A stretch of 16,754 bases of DNA from Candidatus Colicola caccequi (GCA_018065205.1 JAGHTR010000137.1:1-16754), one strand, 5' to 3'; counted from the first letter of the stretch, positions 1-8,388 are shown. Numbers and translations are program-made. Notes: a model not told the origin generated them from the sequence alone.

Positions 1-2913
1 ATCATCGCTGCTTCGGTGGCGGTATGGTGGGTATTTACACCGGAACGTCTTACGCCGGTGGCTCGTCAAGTGGCGGACAAGTTCGTTACGTGTGATTACG
101 AGTTAGGTAACGTGGACCTTACTTTCTTCTCTACCTTCCCGGAGTTCGCTCTTCGGGCCGATGGATTATATCTTATCAATCCTATGGAGGGTGCCCAATC
201 GGATACATTGCTGGCTGCTCCTAAAGTGGTGGCAGTAGTTAATGTGATGGAGTTCCTAAAGAACAAAAATCTTGTCGTTCGTGAACTGTCTCTGCCTGAA
301 GTGCAGGCTAATATCTTTATTAACGAGCAAGGGGATAACAACTTCTCTATCTTCGTCTCTTCGCCCGATTCTACGGAAGAGGATACAACCGCTTTCTCTC
401 TTCCTTTCCAAGATATTCGCGTGGAAGGACTCCAACTCACCGCTCCTCAACTCAGTTTTGTGGATAAGAAAGATAGCCTATCTGCCATTCTGACCAACAC
501 GGCTATTAATGGTACGGTAAAAGGATGGGATGATGTGCTTCTTACTTTGCAATCGGCATCTGTATCTGCTACATTGGGAGATACCCAATACGCTGATGGT
601 CTGCAAGTCGGACTAACTCTACCTGCCGAAGTGAACTTAGATAGTATGCACTTTGTACTGCACCAAGCCCAAGTCGCCATCAATGAATTTGAACTTGGTA
701 TAGATGGTGCTGTGGACTTACAACCGGATTTGGCGGTGGATGCTACTATTCAAACCAACAATTGGCAGATTGAACCACTCTTGGAACTCCTGCCCGCCTC
801 TATCACTCAATCCATCCGGTCTTTGCGCCTCAAAGGAGATATTCAACTTACCGCTGCGGCACAATTAGATATGGCTACCAAGCAAAGTCACGTTTCTATT
901 CACCAATTAGATGCTAACGTTTGGCATAGTTCGGTTTCTGCTAAGGGCGAGGTGGATGATGTGCTCAATGATCTTTACATGGATGTGGCCCTTAATATGA
1001 ATGTGCCTATTATGGATGTAGAACGTTGGATTCCGCAGGGTATGCAGGTCCAAGGTGCTGTCAAAGGCGATGTGGCTGCAAAAATTAAATTGGCTGACCT
1101 CACCCAGATGCAGTTGGAAAAAGGAGATATCAATGGTGACTTGATGCTGAACGATATCCATTTCCAAATGGACAGCATGTTGGCCAATCTGGATAAGATG
1201 CGTCTGCAGTTTAATCTGCCTAATCCAACTCCATCGCAAAAGAAAGTGGGGTGGTTGGCCGCTACACTAACCATGTCCCCATTGGATTTTGAACAAATAG
1301 GTTCATTAACTGCCAATATAGATGAAAGTGTACTCAAAGTCGAAACCGGCAATATGCTCAGCGACGATCCTGTTATTTATGCCAATATGAACCTCACTTC
1401 AAAGGGTGAATTAGTGGCTAAAATGGATAGCATGAGTGCCACAATGCAAGTGCCCGCTTTGACAGCATACGCTGAGTACGATACCAAAGATGCTACACAT
1501 ATACCTGTCCTCAAGGCAACCCTTGACTTTAATGACCTGGAAGGCAACTATACCGATTGGTTGGCCCACTTGGAGAAGTCTACCTTAAAGGCTTCTGTTA
1601 CCGGAGGAAGACGAGATAAGAGTGTGCCTATGATGAGTGCACAAATAACAACCGCATCCTTAACCGCCAGTCAAGGTGAAGACTTGGCTGCAAAAACAGG
1701 TGCGCTGTCTGTCTCGGCTAAAGCACGCTACAATAGTAAAGCCGACCAAATCTTGCTTAAATGGAATCCTCGTTTGGACGTGGACTTAAAGGATGGACGT
1801 GCCTTATTATCTTCGTTGCCTCCATTGATTGAAATACCACAGATTCGTTTCTCTTATTCCAACAAAGACTTTAAGATTGATACGAGTCGCATCGTGATGG
1901 GCAATAGTGATTTCTGCTTAAGTGGCGAAGTCAAGAATATTGGTAAATGGTTGCAGAAAAAAGATACCCTTGTCGGCGAACTCAATTTCACTTCTACCCG
2001 CACCGATGTTAACCAGTTTATGGAATGGTTCTCGGCGGACAAAGGATCCGAAGAAACAGAGGAGGTGGCCACTACCGAAACTACTTCTACCTCTACCGAA
2101 CAAACCAATCCGTTCTTAGTGCCAACCGATGTGGATCTGACGCTTAATACACATATTGATGAAACGGTTGTCTTTAACCAAAATGCACGTAACTTAGGCG
2201 GACGTATCTATATTCAGGATGGCAAACTGGTGCTGGAGGAAGTCGGTTTTATCTGCCGCGCTGCTAAACTCCAACTCACCGCTATGTACCGTACCCCGCG
2301 TCGCAATCACCTGTATTTGGGCTTTGATTATCACATGTTGGATGTCAATATTCAAGAACTGGTTAATATGGTTCCGGATGTTGTAGATATGGTACCGATG
2401 CTCAAGTCTTTCAAAGGAGAAGCCGAGTTCCATCTGGCTGCAGAGACCTATTTGAAGGCTAACTATGAACCTAAGGTTTCTACGCTACGCGGTGCTTGCT
2501 CTATCTTTGGTAAGGACTTGGTTGTATTGGATAACGAGACCTTCACTACCATCAGTAAACTGCTTATGTTCAATAAGAAAACCGAGAATATAGTGGATTC
2601 GATTTCTGCCGAGATTACGCTTTATAAGGACGAAATAGATGTCTATCCGTTCTGCGTCTCAATTGATAATTACATGGCTGCTTTAGGTGGACGACATAAT
2701 TTAGATATGTCCTTTGACTACCATGTCAATCTACTCAAACCGCTATATTTAGGTGTAGATGTAACCGGTACGTTTGATGACCTGAATATAAAATTGGCTC
2801 CTTGCCGTTATGCCAAGGATTTCCGTCCTCTCTTCCATGGCAAAGTGGATACACAATCGGCAGAGTTACGTGCAACTATTCGCAATTCAATGCGCAAAAA
2901 CGTTAAAATTTAA
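1..2913 (+). CDS. AsmA-family outer-membrane biogenesis protein, 5'-truncated by window edge
   Basis: The reading frame is open from base 1, and the first visible residues (IIAASVAVWWVF) look like the end of the single N-terminal membrane helix of AsmA-like proteins. The GTG at 16 is therefore not a real start and the gene begins upstream of the window. About 970 residues are visible. They are rich in alternating hydrophobic and polar segments, as expected for the long periplasmic beta-rich body of AsmA/TamB-like proteins, which known members use in lipid transport or outer-membrane assembly. A Glu/Thr/Ser-rich linker (bases 2050-2100) precedes the conserved C-terminal AsmA-like part, where runs such as DYHVNLLKPLYLGVDVTG are visible. 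The stop is 4 bases before the next gene, so the two probably share a transcript. The family call rests on overall architecture and motif feel, not on a profile search. Confidence 0.8.
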   Translation: MIAASVAVWWVFTPERLTPVARQVADKFVTCDYELGNVDLTFFSTFPEFALRADGLYLINPMEGAQSDTLLAAPKVVAVVNVMEFLKNKNLVVRELSLPEVQANIFINEQGDNNFSIFVSSPDSTEEDTTAFSLPFQDIRVEGLQLTAPQLSFVDKKDSLSAILTNTAINGTVKGWDDVLLTLQSASVSATLGDTQYADGLQVGLTLPAEVNLDSMHFVLHQAQVAINEFELGIDGAVDLQPDLAVDATIQTNNWQIEPLLELLPASITQSIRSLRLKGDIQLTAAAQLDMATKQSHVSIHQLDANVWHSSVSAKGEVDDVLNDLYMDVALNMNVPIMDVERWIPQGMQVQGAVKGDVAAKIKLADLTQMQLEKGDINGDLMLNDIHFQMDSMLANLDKMRLQFNLPNPTPSQKKVGWLAATLTMSPLDFEQIGSLTANIDESVLKVETGNMLSDDPVIYANMNLTSKGELVAKMDSMSATMQVPALTAYAEYDTKDATHIPVLKATLDFNDLEGNYTDWLAHLEKSTLKASVTGGRRDKSVPMMSAQITTASLTASQGEDLAAKTGALSVSAKARYNSKADQILLKWNPRLDVDLKDGRALLSSLPPLIEIPQIRFSYSNKDFKIDTSRIVMGNSDFCLSGEVKNIGKWLQKKDTLVGELNFTSTRTDVNQFMEWFSADKGSEETEEVATTETTSTSTEQTNPFLVPTDVDLTLNTHIDETVVFNQNARNLGGRIYIQDGKLVLEEVGFICRAAKLQLTAMYRTPRRNHLYLGFDYHMLDVNIQELVNMVPDVVDMVPMLKSFKGEAEFHLAAETYLKANYEPKVSTLRGACSIFGKDLVVLDNETFTTISKLLMFNKKTENIVDSISAEITLYKDEIDVYPFCVSIDNYMAALGGRHNLDMSFDYHVNLLKPLYLGVDVTGTFDDLNIKLAPCRYAKDFRPLFHGKVDTQSAELRATIRNSMRKNVKI

Positions 2914-2917
2914 TTAT

Positions 2918-5014
2918 ATGAAAAAATCATTAATCATGGCTCTCGTAGCCGTTTCTCTTATGGCTTGTCATAAACAAAATCCGTTCTTAACCCAACAAGA
3001 TACTCCGTACGGTGTTCCTGCCTTTGACCAATACCAACTGTCCGATTATAAGCCTGCTTTTGCTGAGGCTATGCGTCAATATCAGAGCGAAGTAGATGCT
3101 ATCATCAATAATCCCGAAGCGCCTACGTTTGATAATACAGTTGCTGCTTTGGACCGTTGTGGCAGTCTGTTGGACTTAGTGCAAGGCGTGTTCTTTAATA
3201 TATTAGAGGCTGATGGTAACGAGGAAATGGATGCTATCGCCAATGAAGTGGCTCCTCAACTCAGTGAGTTAAGTGATGGCATATTGCTTAATGATGCTCT
3301 CTTTGCTCGTATCAAAGCCGTTTATGAGCAAAAAGACTCCCTTGATTTGAATCCTGAGCAGATGCGTTTGCTCAACGAGACCTATCGCCAGTTCGTTAAT
3401 AATGGCGCTAACCTGCCTGCTGATAAGAAAGAGCGTCTTAAACAAATCAACCAAGAACTGGCTGTCTTGTCCTTGCAGTTTGGTCAGAACGTAGTGGCTG
3501 AAACCAATGCCGAAGAGGCACAAGTGCTCATCACCGATGAGAGCCAATTGGCAGGGCTGCCAGAGTCCGCCAAGGCTGCGGCTAAGGAAGAAGCAGAGGC
3601 TGCCGGTAAACAAGGATGGCTCTTCTCGCCCAAGCGCACCTCCTTTACTCCGGTACTCCAATACTGCGAAAACCGCGACTTGCGTCGTCAATTATTGCTC
3701 GCTTATACTACACGTGCTAACCATGACAATGATTATGATAATAAGGCACTCATCAATCAGACCATGCATTTGCGTATCGAGAAGGCACAACTATTTGGAT
3801 TCCAATGTCCTGCCGATTATATCCTGCAAGATTGTATGGCTAAGGATGCCAAGACCGTGGATGCTTTCCTGCAATCTGTTTGGGGACCGTCATTGGCTGC
3901 TGCTAAACGTGAAGCCGCTGCATTGCAAGAACTTCTAAATCAGGATATGCCCGGAGAAAAACTCCAACCCTGGGATTGGTGGTATTACGCCGAGAAACTG
4001 CGTAAGCAAAAATACGATTTGAACGAGGAGGAACTGAAACCTTACTTTGAATTGAGTAATGTTCGTAAGGGTGCCTTCACATTGGCGCATAATCTGTATG
4101 GACTCAACTTCGAGAAATTGGACAATATGCCTGTGTATAATCCCGAAGTGGAGGTGTTCAAAGTAACTGATGCCGAAGGTGATTTAGTGGGTATTCTCTA
4201 TACCGATTATTTCCCAAGAGCCGGCAAACGTCCCGGAGCATGGATGAATGATATCTGCCATCAATACGTAGATGCCAATGGTGTGGATCATCGTCCTGTC
4301 ATTATCAATGTGGGTAACTTTAATAAACCTACTGCAGGGAATCCGTCATTACTCTCTATGGATGATGTAGAGACTCTCTTCCATGAGTTCGGTCATGCCT
4401 TACACGGACTGATGAGCAAGGCTACTTATAAGTCATTAGCCGGCACCAATGTGCCTCGTGATTTTGTTGAATTGCCTTCTCAGTTCATGGAGAACTACTG
4501 CTACGAACCACAGATCTTAGCCACCTATGCTTTCCATTATCAAACAGGCGAAGTAATGCCGGATTCGTTGGTACAAAAAATCAATGCCGCTAAGAAATTT
4601 AATCAAGGTTTTGTGGAAACGGAATTGCTGTCGGCATCTATCCTGGATATGGATTATCACGAACTGACCACCTTAGATATCATTGATGTGAATGCTTTTG
4701 AGGCTGCATCCTTGGCTAAGATGAATATGATTGACGAGATTATTGTGCGTTATCGCTCTACGTTCTACAACCATATCTTTACTACCGGCTATGAGGCAGG
4801 TTACTATTCCTATACATGGGCTGCTGTGCTGGATGCTGATGCGTTTGCTGCATTCCAAGAAACCGGCGATATACTTAATCCCGAAGTGGCTCAACGTTTC
4901 CACCATCTGCTTGAACAAGGTGGTACACGCGATGCTGCTGAACTTTACCAGGAGTTCCGTGGTAAAGAGGCTAACCCGGAGTACTTACTGCGTCGCAAAG
5001 GATTTATTGAATGA
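2918..5014 (+). CDS. M3-family metallopeptidase (peptidyl-dipeptidase Dcp-like) lipoprotein
   Basis: Zinc oligopeptidase of the M3 family, 698 residues, the usual size for Dcp/oligopeptidase A. The active site is plain: HEFGH at residues 489-493 gives two zinc ligands and the catalytic Glu490, and the third ligand is Glu518 in the FVELPSQ motif. I chose the ATG at 2918 over an in-frame start at 2810 because it opens a lipoprotein signal peptide (MKKSLIMALVAVSLMAC) with lipobox LMAC and Cys17 as the lipidated residue. The residues after the Cys (HKQ) lack the acidic surface-export signal described for Bacteroidales lipoproteins, so a periplasm-facing location is more likely. Known family members clip dipeptides or degrade short peptides. 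It starts 4 bases after the AsmA-like gene and overlaps the next gene by 4 bases, so it sits inside one operon. Confidence 0.93.
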   Translation: MKKSLIMALVAVSLMACHKQNPFLTQQDTPYGVPAFDQYQLSDYKPAFAEAMRQYQSEVDAIINNPEAPTFDNTVAALDRCGSLLDLVQGVFFNILEADGNEEMDAIANEVAPQLSELSDGILLNDALFARIKAVYEQKDSLDLNPEQMRLLNETYRQFVNNGANLPADKKERLKQINQELAVLSLQFGQNVVAETNAEEAQVLITDESQLAGLPESAKAAAKEEAEAAGKQGWLFSPKRTSFTPVLQYCENRDLRRQLLLAYTTRANHDNDYDNKALINQTMHLRIEKAQLFGFQCPADYILQDCMAKDAKTVDAFLQSVWGPSLAAAKREAAALQELLNQDMPGEKLQPWDWWYYAEKLRKQKYDLNEEELKPYFELSNVRKGAFTLAHNLYGLNFEKLDNMPVYNPEVEVFKVTDAEGDLVGILYTDYFPRAGKRPGAWMNDICHQYVDANGVDHRPVIINVGNFNKPTAGNPSLLSMDDVETLFHEFGHALHGLMSKATYKSLAGTNVPRDFVELPSQFMENYCYEPQILATYAFHYQTGEVMPDSLVQKINAAKKFNQGFVETELLSASILDMDYHELTTLDIIDVNAFEAASLAKMNMIDEIIVRYRSTFYNHIFTTGYEAGYYSYTWAAVLDADAFAAFQETGDILNPEVAQRFHHLLEQGGTRDAAELYQEFRGKEANPEYLLRRKGFIE

Positions 5015-5340
5015 TGGAATTCCTGCATACCTACATCCTGACGTGGCGTTTGCCGGTAGCGTTGGCTATCGCTGCATTGGCTATTTTTCCTATTCGCACT
5101 GCGTATCGTAAACTGCGCATCAGCGATTTGGATATATTAGACAATGGTGCCGTGGAGCAGGCTTTTTGTGCTTCACTATGGATAGGTATCGCCGCTTGGG
5201 TGTATATCTACGTGGCGGTCCTTGTGGTAGGTGTATGGATTAGTTTATGGATGCGACATCTAATGACCGGGCGAGCGTGGATGGCGTCCATTATTGCTTT
5301 GGCAGGATGTGCCTTTTGGTACTTCGTTATAAATTATTAA
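5011..5340 (+). CDS. small integral membrane protein of unknown function
   Basis: A 109-residue protein whose ATG overlaps the stop of the peptidase gene (ATGA), a sign of translational coupling. A second ATG at 5014 would remove only one residue. Three hydrophobic stretches are visible: about residues 11-30 (RLPVALAIAALAIFPIR), 49-77 (WIGIAAWVYIYVAVLVVGVW) and 91-108 (SIIALAGCAFWYFVINY), so three membrane helices are likely. I do not recognise the family. The last 14 bases overlap the 3' end of thiD on the opposite strand. Its position at the end of the AsmA-peptidase operon hints at an envelope role, but that is only association. Confidence 0.75.
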   Translation: MMEFLHTYILTWRLPVALAIAALAIFPIRTAYRKLRISDLDILDNGAVEQAFCASLWIGIAAWVYIYVAVLVVGVWISLWMRHLMTGRAWMASIIALAGCAFWYFVINY

Positions 5341-6130
5341 AGTGGGCTACGGGACCAAACCCGTGGCCTATTTTGTATTCGGCTCCTGCAATAATGGCTT
5401 GATTGATATATTGCTTGGCTGCCTTGGTAGCATCCGGCAAACTGAGTCCTTGTGCTAAATAGGCTGCAAGGGCTGACGATAAGGTGCATCCTGTACCATG
5501 GGTATTGTTGGTCTGCACACGAATAGAGGGCAATTCAATAATCTTGTCTTGTTCGTTATCATAAAGGATATCTGTTAATTGGTCGTCTGCTAAATGTCCT
5601 GCTTTGAGCAATACCGAAACATGATTGGTTTGACCTAATGCTCGCGCTGCTTGAGGTAAATCGGATTGGTGATCAATAGATTTCCCTAATAGGATATGGG
5701 CCTCCGGAATATTAGGAGTGATGATACGAACAATCGGAATGAGGTCGTGTATCAAGGATGCAATAGCCCCCTCTTCAATTAGCCGATGTCCGCTGGTAGA
5801 AACCATTACCGGATCTAAAACGATATTGCGGATATGGTATGGAGCAAGGCTGCGCTGAACTGCGTGAACCACTTGTTCATCAAATAGCATACCTATTTTA
5901 ACGGCATCTACTCCAATGTCATCAATGACCGCCTTAATTTGACCTTCAATCGTAGGGATAGAAATTCGTTCTACACCTTGTACTCCCATGGTGTTTTGCA
6001 CCGTGATGGCTGTGATGGCCGACGCCGCATAACAACCGCATGCAGAGATAGTCTTAATGTCGGCCTGAATACCGGCACCTCCTCCACTATCACTGCCGGC
6101 TATGGTTAAAACGCGTTTATAGGTTTTCAT
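5327..6130 (-). CDS. thiD: hydroxymethylpyrimidine/phosphomethylpyrimidine kinase ThiD
   Basis: A 267-residue ribokinase-fold kinase that phosphorylates HMP and then HMP-P to HMP-PP, the pyrimidine half of thiamine. Diagnostic segments are visible: the N-terminal AGSDSGGGAGIQADIK (residues 11-26) that binds substrate, DPVM at 106-109, TPN at 138-140, the anion-hole motif HGTGCT (211-216) near the catalytic region, and the C-terminal GHGFGPVAHF. Length is normal for the family. The ATG lies two bases after the stop of thiE, so the genes form a compact operon thiM-thiE-thiD under one TPP riboswitch. The 3' end overlaps the convergent small membrane-protein gene by 14 bases. I saw no terminator for this strand. 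Confidence 0.96.
   Translation of the reverse strand: MKTYKRVLTIAGSDSGGGAGIQADIKTISACGCYAASAITAITVQNTMGVQGVERISIPTIEGQIKAVIDDIGVDAVKIGMLFDEQVVHAVQRSLAPYHIRNIVLDPVMVSTSGHRLIEEGAIASLIHDLIPIVRIITPNIPEAHILLGKSIDHQSDLPQAARALGQTNHVSVLLKAGHLADDQLTDILYDNEQDKIIELPSIRVQTNNTHGTGCTLSSALAAYLAQGLSLPDATKAAKQYINQAIIAGAEYKIGHGFGPVAHFNNL
5345..5380 (+). terminator. likely intrinsic terminator of the AsmA-peptidase operon, inside thiD
   Basis: GGCTACGGG (5345-5353) pairs over nine positions with CCCGTGGCC (5360-5368), with one G-U pair, around a six-base loop. TATTTTGTATTC follows. It lies 4 bases after the last + strand gene. On the opposite strand the same bases encode the conserved HGFGPVAH end of ThiD, so terminator and codons share the sequence. 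The U-run is short, so strength is uncertain. Confidence 0.5.
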
Positions 6131-6132
6131 TG

Positions 6133-6747
6133 TTACTTCATCTTGTTGAATAATGTTTGTGCCGCCATTCGTGGATCATTGGCAGCCATGATGTCACTCA
6201 CTACGGCTACTCCGTCTAATCCACAACCGCGTAATTGATCGATGGTGTGATGGTTGATACCACCTATCCCTACGGTAGGATGCACACTTAGAGCCACGGC
6301 TTGACGTGTTCCTTCTATGCCAAATGGTTGCGCCGTATCAGTCTTGGTGGGAGTGGCAAAAACCGGAGATATACCGATGTAATCTACATCTAACCCATTG
6401 GCGCGACGTACGTCGTCTATATTTTCTACTGACCAACCGATAATCTTATCGCCTAATAACCTTCGGGCATCCTCTATACTCATATCGGATTGTCCTAAAT
6501 GAACGCCCTCTGCATCAACGGCCAAGGCTACATCTACCCGGTCATTGATGATAAGAGGTATATGATAGGGCTGTAACACCTTTTTTAATATACGTGCGCG
6601 CGCGATGAAGGTGCCGGTGTCTATGTTCTTTTCGCGCAACTGTACCATCGTGCAGCCTCCTTGTACGGCTGCTTCCACCACATCTTCTAATCGCCGCTCG
6701 CCGCATAGCCCGCTATCGGTAACTAAGTATAAAGATAAATCAAACAT
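6133..6747 (-). CDS. thiE: thiamine-phosphate synthase ThiE
   Basis: Joins HMP-PP and hydroxyethylthiazole phosphate to make thiamine monophosphate. With the ATG at 6747 the protein has 204 residues. An in-frame TTG at 6762 would add five residues, but the ATG fits the family start (MFDLSLYLVTD) and overlaps the thiM stop by only 8 bases. TIM-barrel landmarks are all present: QLREK (36-40), NDR (68-70), GVHLGQSD (81-88), the phosphate-loop ATPTKTD (131-137) and GIGGI (160-164). In characterised ThiE these residues bind the pyrophosphate and magnesium. It lies between thiM and thiD in the riboswitch-controlled operon. Confidence 0.96.
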   Translation of the reverse strand: MFDLSLYLVTDSGLCGERRLEDVVEAAVQGGCTMVQLREKNIDTGTFIARARILKKVLQPYHIPLIINDRVDVALAVDAEGVHLGQSDMSIEDARRLLGDKIIGWSVENIDDVRRANGLDVDYIGISPVFATPTKTDTAQPFGIEGTRQAVALSVHPTVGIGGINHHTIDQLRGCGLDGVAVVSDIMAANDPRMAAQTLFNKMK

Positions 6748-7426
6748 GGGATAAATAATCAATAAAACGTTGACGATAAGTGCCTAACCCCACCTCTGTT
6801 TGGGCGTTGGCTCCGGCGTCCTTCATAAGCCGTATGGCATAGCATGATGCTAAGAAGGGGTCCGGTTCAACGGATGCCATCGCAGCAATCATTGCTCCGG
6901 CGGTGCATCCCATGGCGGTGACTTGTGTCATCATTGTCGAACCGCCCATTAACTGCTCTTGGCGGTTGGCAGCGATAATGGTATCTTGCTCCCCGGTAGT
7001 GACCGCTATAAACTCAGGTCGTGCTATCTTAGGTAACAATACCTCCATCTCGCGTTGGTTACCTTTGACGATGGTGGGATGACATTCGTTAATGATAGTG
7101 AGGGCTGCCTGCAGACGGTAGTTAGATACTTGAACTCCTACCGGGTCTAAGACAATGGGCTTGCCTAATTGGTGCATAGCACGACCGGCAATCAGGGATG
7201 CTTGTATCAACGTGTCGTCTAATGTGCCAATATTAATGAGTAATGCGTTGGCTACTTGAGCCAACTCTTCCATTTCGGCGGGAGCAGCCGCCATAAGGGG
7301 ACGCGCACCAACCGCCAATAACGCATTGGCGGTTAGGTCCATAGCAACGTGGTTGGTGATACAATGTACCACCGGTGCGGTTTGACGCAGTTGATGAAGG
7401 GATAAATGAAATAACGAATCTATCAT
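6740..7426 (-). CDS. thiM: hydroxyethylthiazole kinase ThiM, shorter than usual
   Basis: Phosphorylates the thiazole alcohol (HET), the salvage entry point for the thiazole half of thiamine. Family motifs are present: HCITNHV (21-27), NIGTL (65-69), LDPVG (93-97), KGN followed by a Glu (121-127), TTGEQD (143-148) and a GCTAG segment with the conserved Cys174. The protein has 228 residues, whereas typical ThiM is about 260-270. The difference is mostly between the KGN..E motif and the TTGE motif, where the GVDS-type segment of other ThiM proteins is missing. It is the first gene after the TPP riboswitch. With thiE and thiD alongside, but no thiC, thiG, thiH or thiS in the window, the cluster looks built for salvage. 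Confidence 0.93.
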   Translation of the reverse strand: MIDSLFHLSLHQLRQTAPVVHCITNHVAMDLTANALLAVGARPLMAAAPAEMEELAQVANALLINIGTLDDTLIQASLIAGRAMHQLGKPIVLDPVGVQVSNYRLQAALTIINECHPTIVKGNQREMEVLLPKIARPEFIAVTTGEQDTIIAANRQEQLMGGSTMMTQVTAMGCTAGAMIAAMASVEPDPFLASCYAIRLMKDAGANAQTEVGLGTYRQRFIDYLSHV

Positions 7427-7429
7427 ATT

Positions 7430-7498
7430 TTCTTCCTTAACAGCATTACCTGTTCAGGTTCAAAGGGTGTAATCTCAGCCTTGCGGCACCCCTGAATC
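7430..7498 (-). promoter_or_regulatory. TPP riboswitch (THI element) controlling thiM-thiE-thiD
   Basis: Read on the - strand, the element shows the TPP aptamer core: GGGGUGCC, a short GCC-GCAA-GGC hairpin (P3), the invariant CUGAGA, then ACACCC pairing back to GGGUG (P2). The second arm has GAACCUG, an AACAG-GUAAUG-CUGUU hairpin (P5) and AAGGA closing P4. UUC and GAA at the ends can form a short P1. The purine-rich AAGGAAG of the last strand lies about 5 bases before the thiM ATG, so ligand binding would hide the ribosome site directly. No separate expression platform fits in the space. Confidence 0.96.
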
Positions 7499-7504
7499 TA
7501 AATC

Positions 7505-8257
7505 CTACTTAATGGGCAGTTTGTACGCAAAACTAACGTACCAACTCCATTCCCAAAGATGTTGGTTGCTCACTACCTTGTTGCGAACTTGGTTGTTGAG
7601 CCCAAAATCATAGCCACCATATAATCTGAAGCAATCCCATTCAATACCCATACCTACACCCCATTGGATATTCACCGGATATAACTCCTTTTCGCGGAAT
7701 CGATCGTACGGCTCGGTGTGGATATTTATGCTTTGGCAGAAGGTCGTTTGCTGCGGTGGCATGTTATTCTTCACGTTGTTATACTCGGCTAATCCAATCA
7801 TCAACTGAGGACCGGTGTACAGCATTAAGTTGAGTTTTTTCCATACGTGAATGTTATAATATGCGCGAACGGGAATCGCAAACCAATGTTCGGTTACACG
7901 ATTCGTCAAATTGTCGCCCCGTGCGTACGACTCCTCAACGTCCGAAATACCAAAACATTGTGAGTTAGTACCATAAGTGATAGTGTAGAGTAAACCGGTT
8001 TGCACGCTAAAGCGTTTGGGCAACATAAAGTCAAACGTCATACCTAACCGAGCACCGTTGAGGTACATGTCGGCCTTGTTCTTTTTTAATGAGTGCTGCC
8101 AATGTTGAGTAAATCCGGCTTCCACACGATACTCTACCTTAAACTGATAAACCTCCTCCTCTTCCACTTTGTTGGGATCAAAGAACGGCATAGCATCTTG
8201 GGCTATGAGCAAATGACTCATCACGCACGCGAAAAATATAATAAGGTATCGTTTCAT
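7505..8257 (-). CDS. outer-membrane beta-barrel protein (PorT/OmpA-barrel-like), function unknown
   Basis: A 250-residue exported protein. The first 20 residues (MKRYLIIFFACVMSHLLIAQ) form a clear signal peptide, with likely cleavage before DAMPFF. The rest alternates short polar turns with aromatic-rich amphipathic strands (for example MTFDFMLPKRFSVQTGLLY, KLNLMLYTGPQLMIG) and ends in a strand with a terminal aromatic pattern (WSWYVSFAYKLPIK), as in small Bacteroidota barrel proteins. The substrate is unknown. The stop is about 5 bases before the TPP aptamer, so read-through into the thi operon is possible and a TPP-linked role such as precursor uptake is conceivable. I see no direct evidence for transport. 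The promoter lies almost on top of the start codon. Confidence 0.8.
   Translation of the reverse strand: MKRYLIIFFACVMSHLLIAQDAMPFFDPNKVEEEEVYQFKVEYRVEAGFTQHWQHSLKKNKADMYLNGARLGMTFDFMLPKRFSVQTGLLYTITYGTNSQCFGISDVEESYARGDNLTNRVTEHWFAIPVRAYYNIHVWKKLNLMLYTGPQLMIGLAEYNNVKNNMPPQQTTFCQSINIHTEPYDRFREKELYPVNIQWGVGMGIEWDCFRLYGGYDFGLNNQVRNKVVSNQHLWEWSWYVSFAYKLPIK
7528..7557 (-). promoter_or_regulatory. candidate promoter of the riboswitch-thiMED operon, inside the upstream coding region
   Basis: On the - strand TTTG (7557-7554) is followed after 18 bases by TAGTTTTG (7535-7528), a full match to the Bacteroidota -7 box TAnnTTTG. Transcription would begin near 7522, about 25 bases before the aptamer. 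The motif lies in the last codons of the beta-barrel gene. The spacer is slightly shorter than the 20 bases at the other promoters here. Confidence 0.45.
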
Positions 8258-8261
8258 ACCG

Positions 8262-8293
8262 CAAAATTACACTTTTTTTCTTATATACACAAA
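8262..8293 (-). promoter_or_regulatory. promoter of the beta-barrel gene
   Basis: On the - strand TTTG (8293-8290), 20 bases, then TAATTTTG (8269-8262), matching the Bacteroidota consensus at both boxes. The ATG at 8257 is only 4 bases after the -7 box, so the transcript would begin at or within a few bases of the start codon. Confidence 0.7.
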
Positions 8294-8318
8294 AAAAATG
8301 CATTTTTTTACGAAAATA

Positions 8319-8350
8319 TTTGGTCAATTCAAATTTTTGTTGTAATTTTG
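8319..8350 (+). promoter_or_regulatory. promoter of the tRNA-Glu/rpsT transcript
   Basis: TTTG (8319-8322), 20 bases, TAATTTTG (8343-8350): a perfect Bacteroidota promoter. It is divergent from the beta-barrel promoter, with about 25 bases between their -33 boxes. Transcription should begin near 8356. No second promoter of this type is visible between the tRNA and rpsT. Confidence 0.75.
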
Positions 8351-8374
8351 CACGCTTTTTCTACGAAAGAAGTA

Positions 8375-8388
8375 TGTTCTTTGAACAA
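8375..8388 (+). promoter_or_regulatory. boxA-like antitermination site in the tRNA-Glu leader
   Basis: TGTTCTTTGAACAA resembles the rRNA-operon boxA (TGCTCTTTAACAA in E. coli) and the TTCTTTGA-type sequence I recall upstream of 16S rRNA in Bacteroidota. It lies about 20 bases after the predicted start of a stable-RNA transcript. The TTCTTT can alternatively pair with AAAGAA at 8366-8371. Confidence 0.4.

Noticed and set aside
6748..6762. TTG start for ThiE five codons upstream
   Set aside because: The ATG at 6747 matches the family N-terminus and gives a simple 8-base overlap with thiM.
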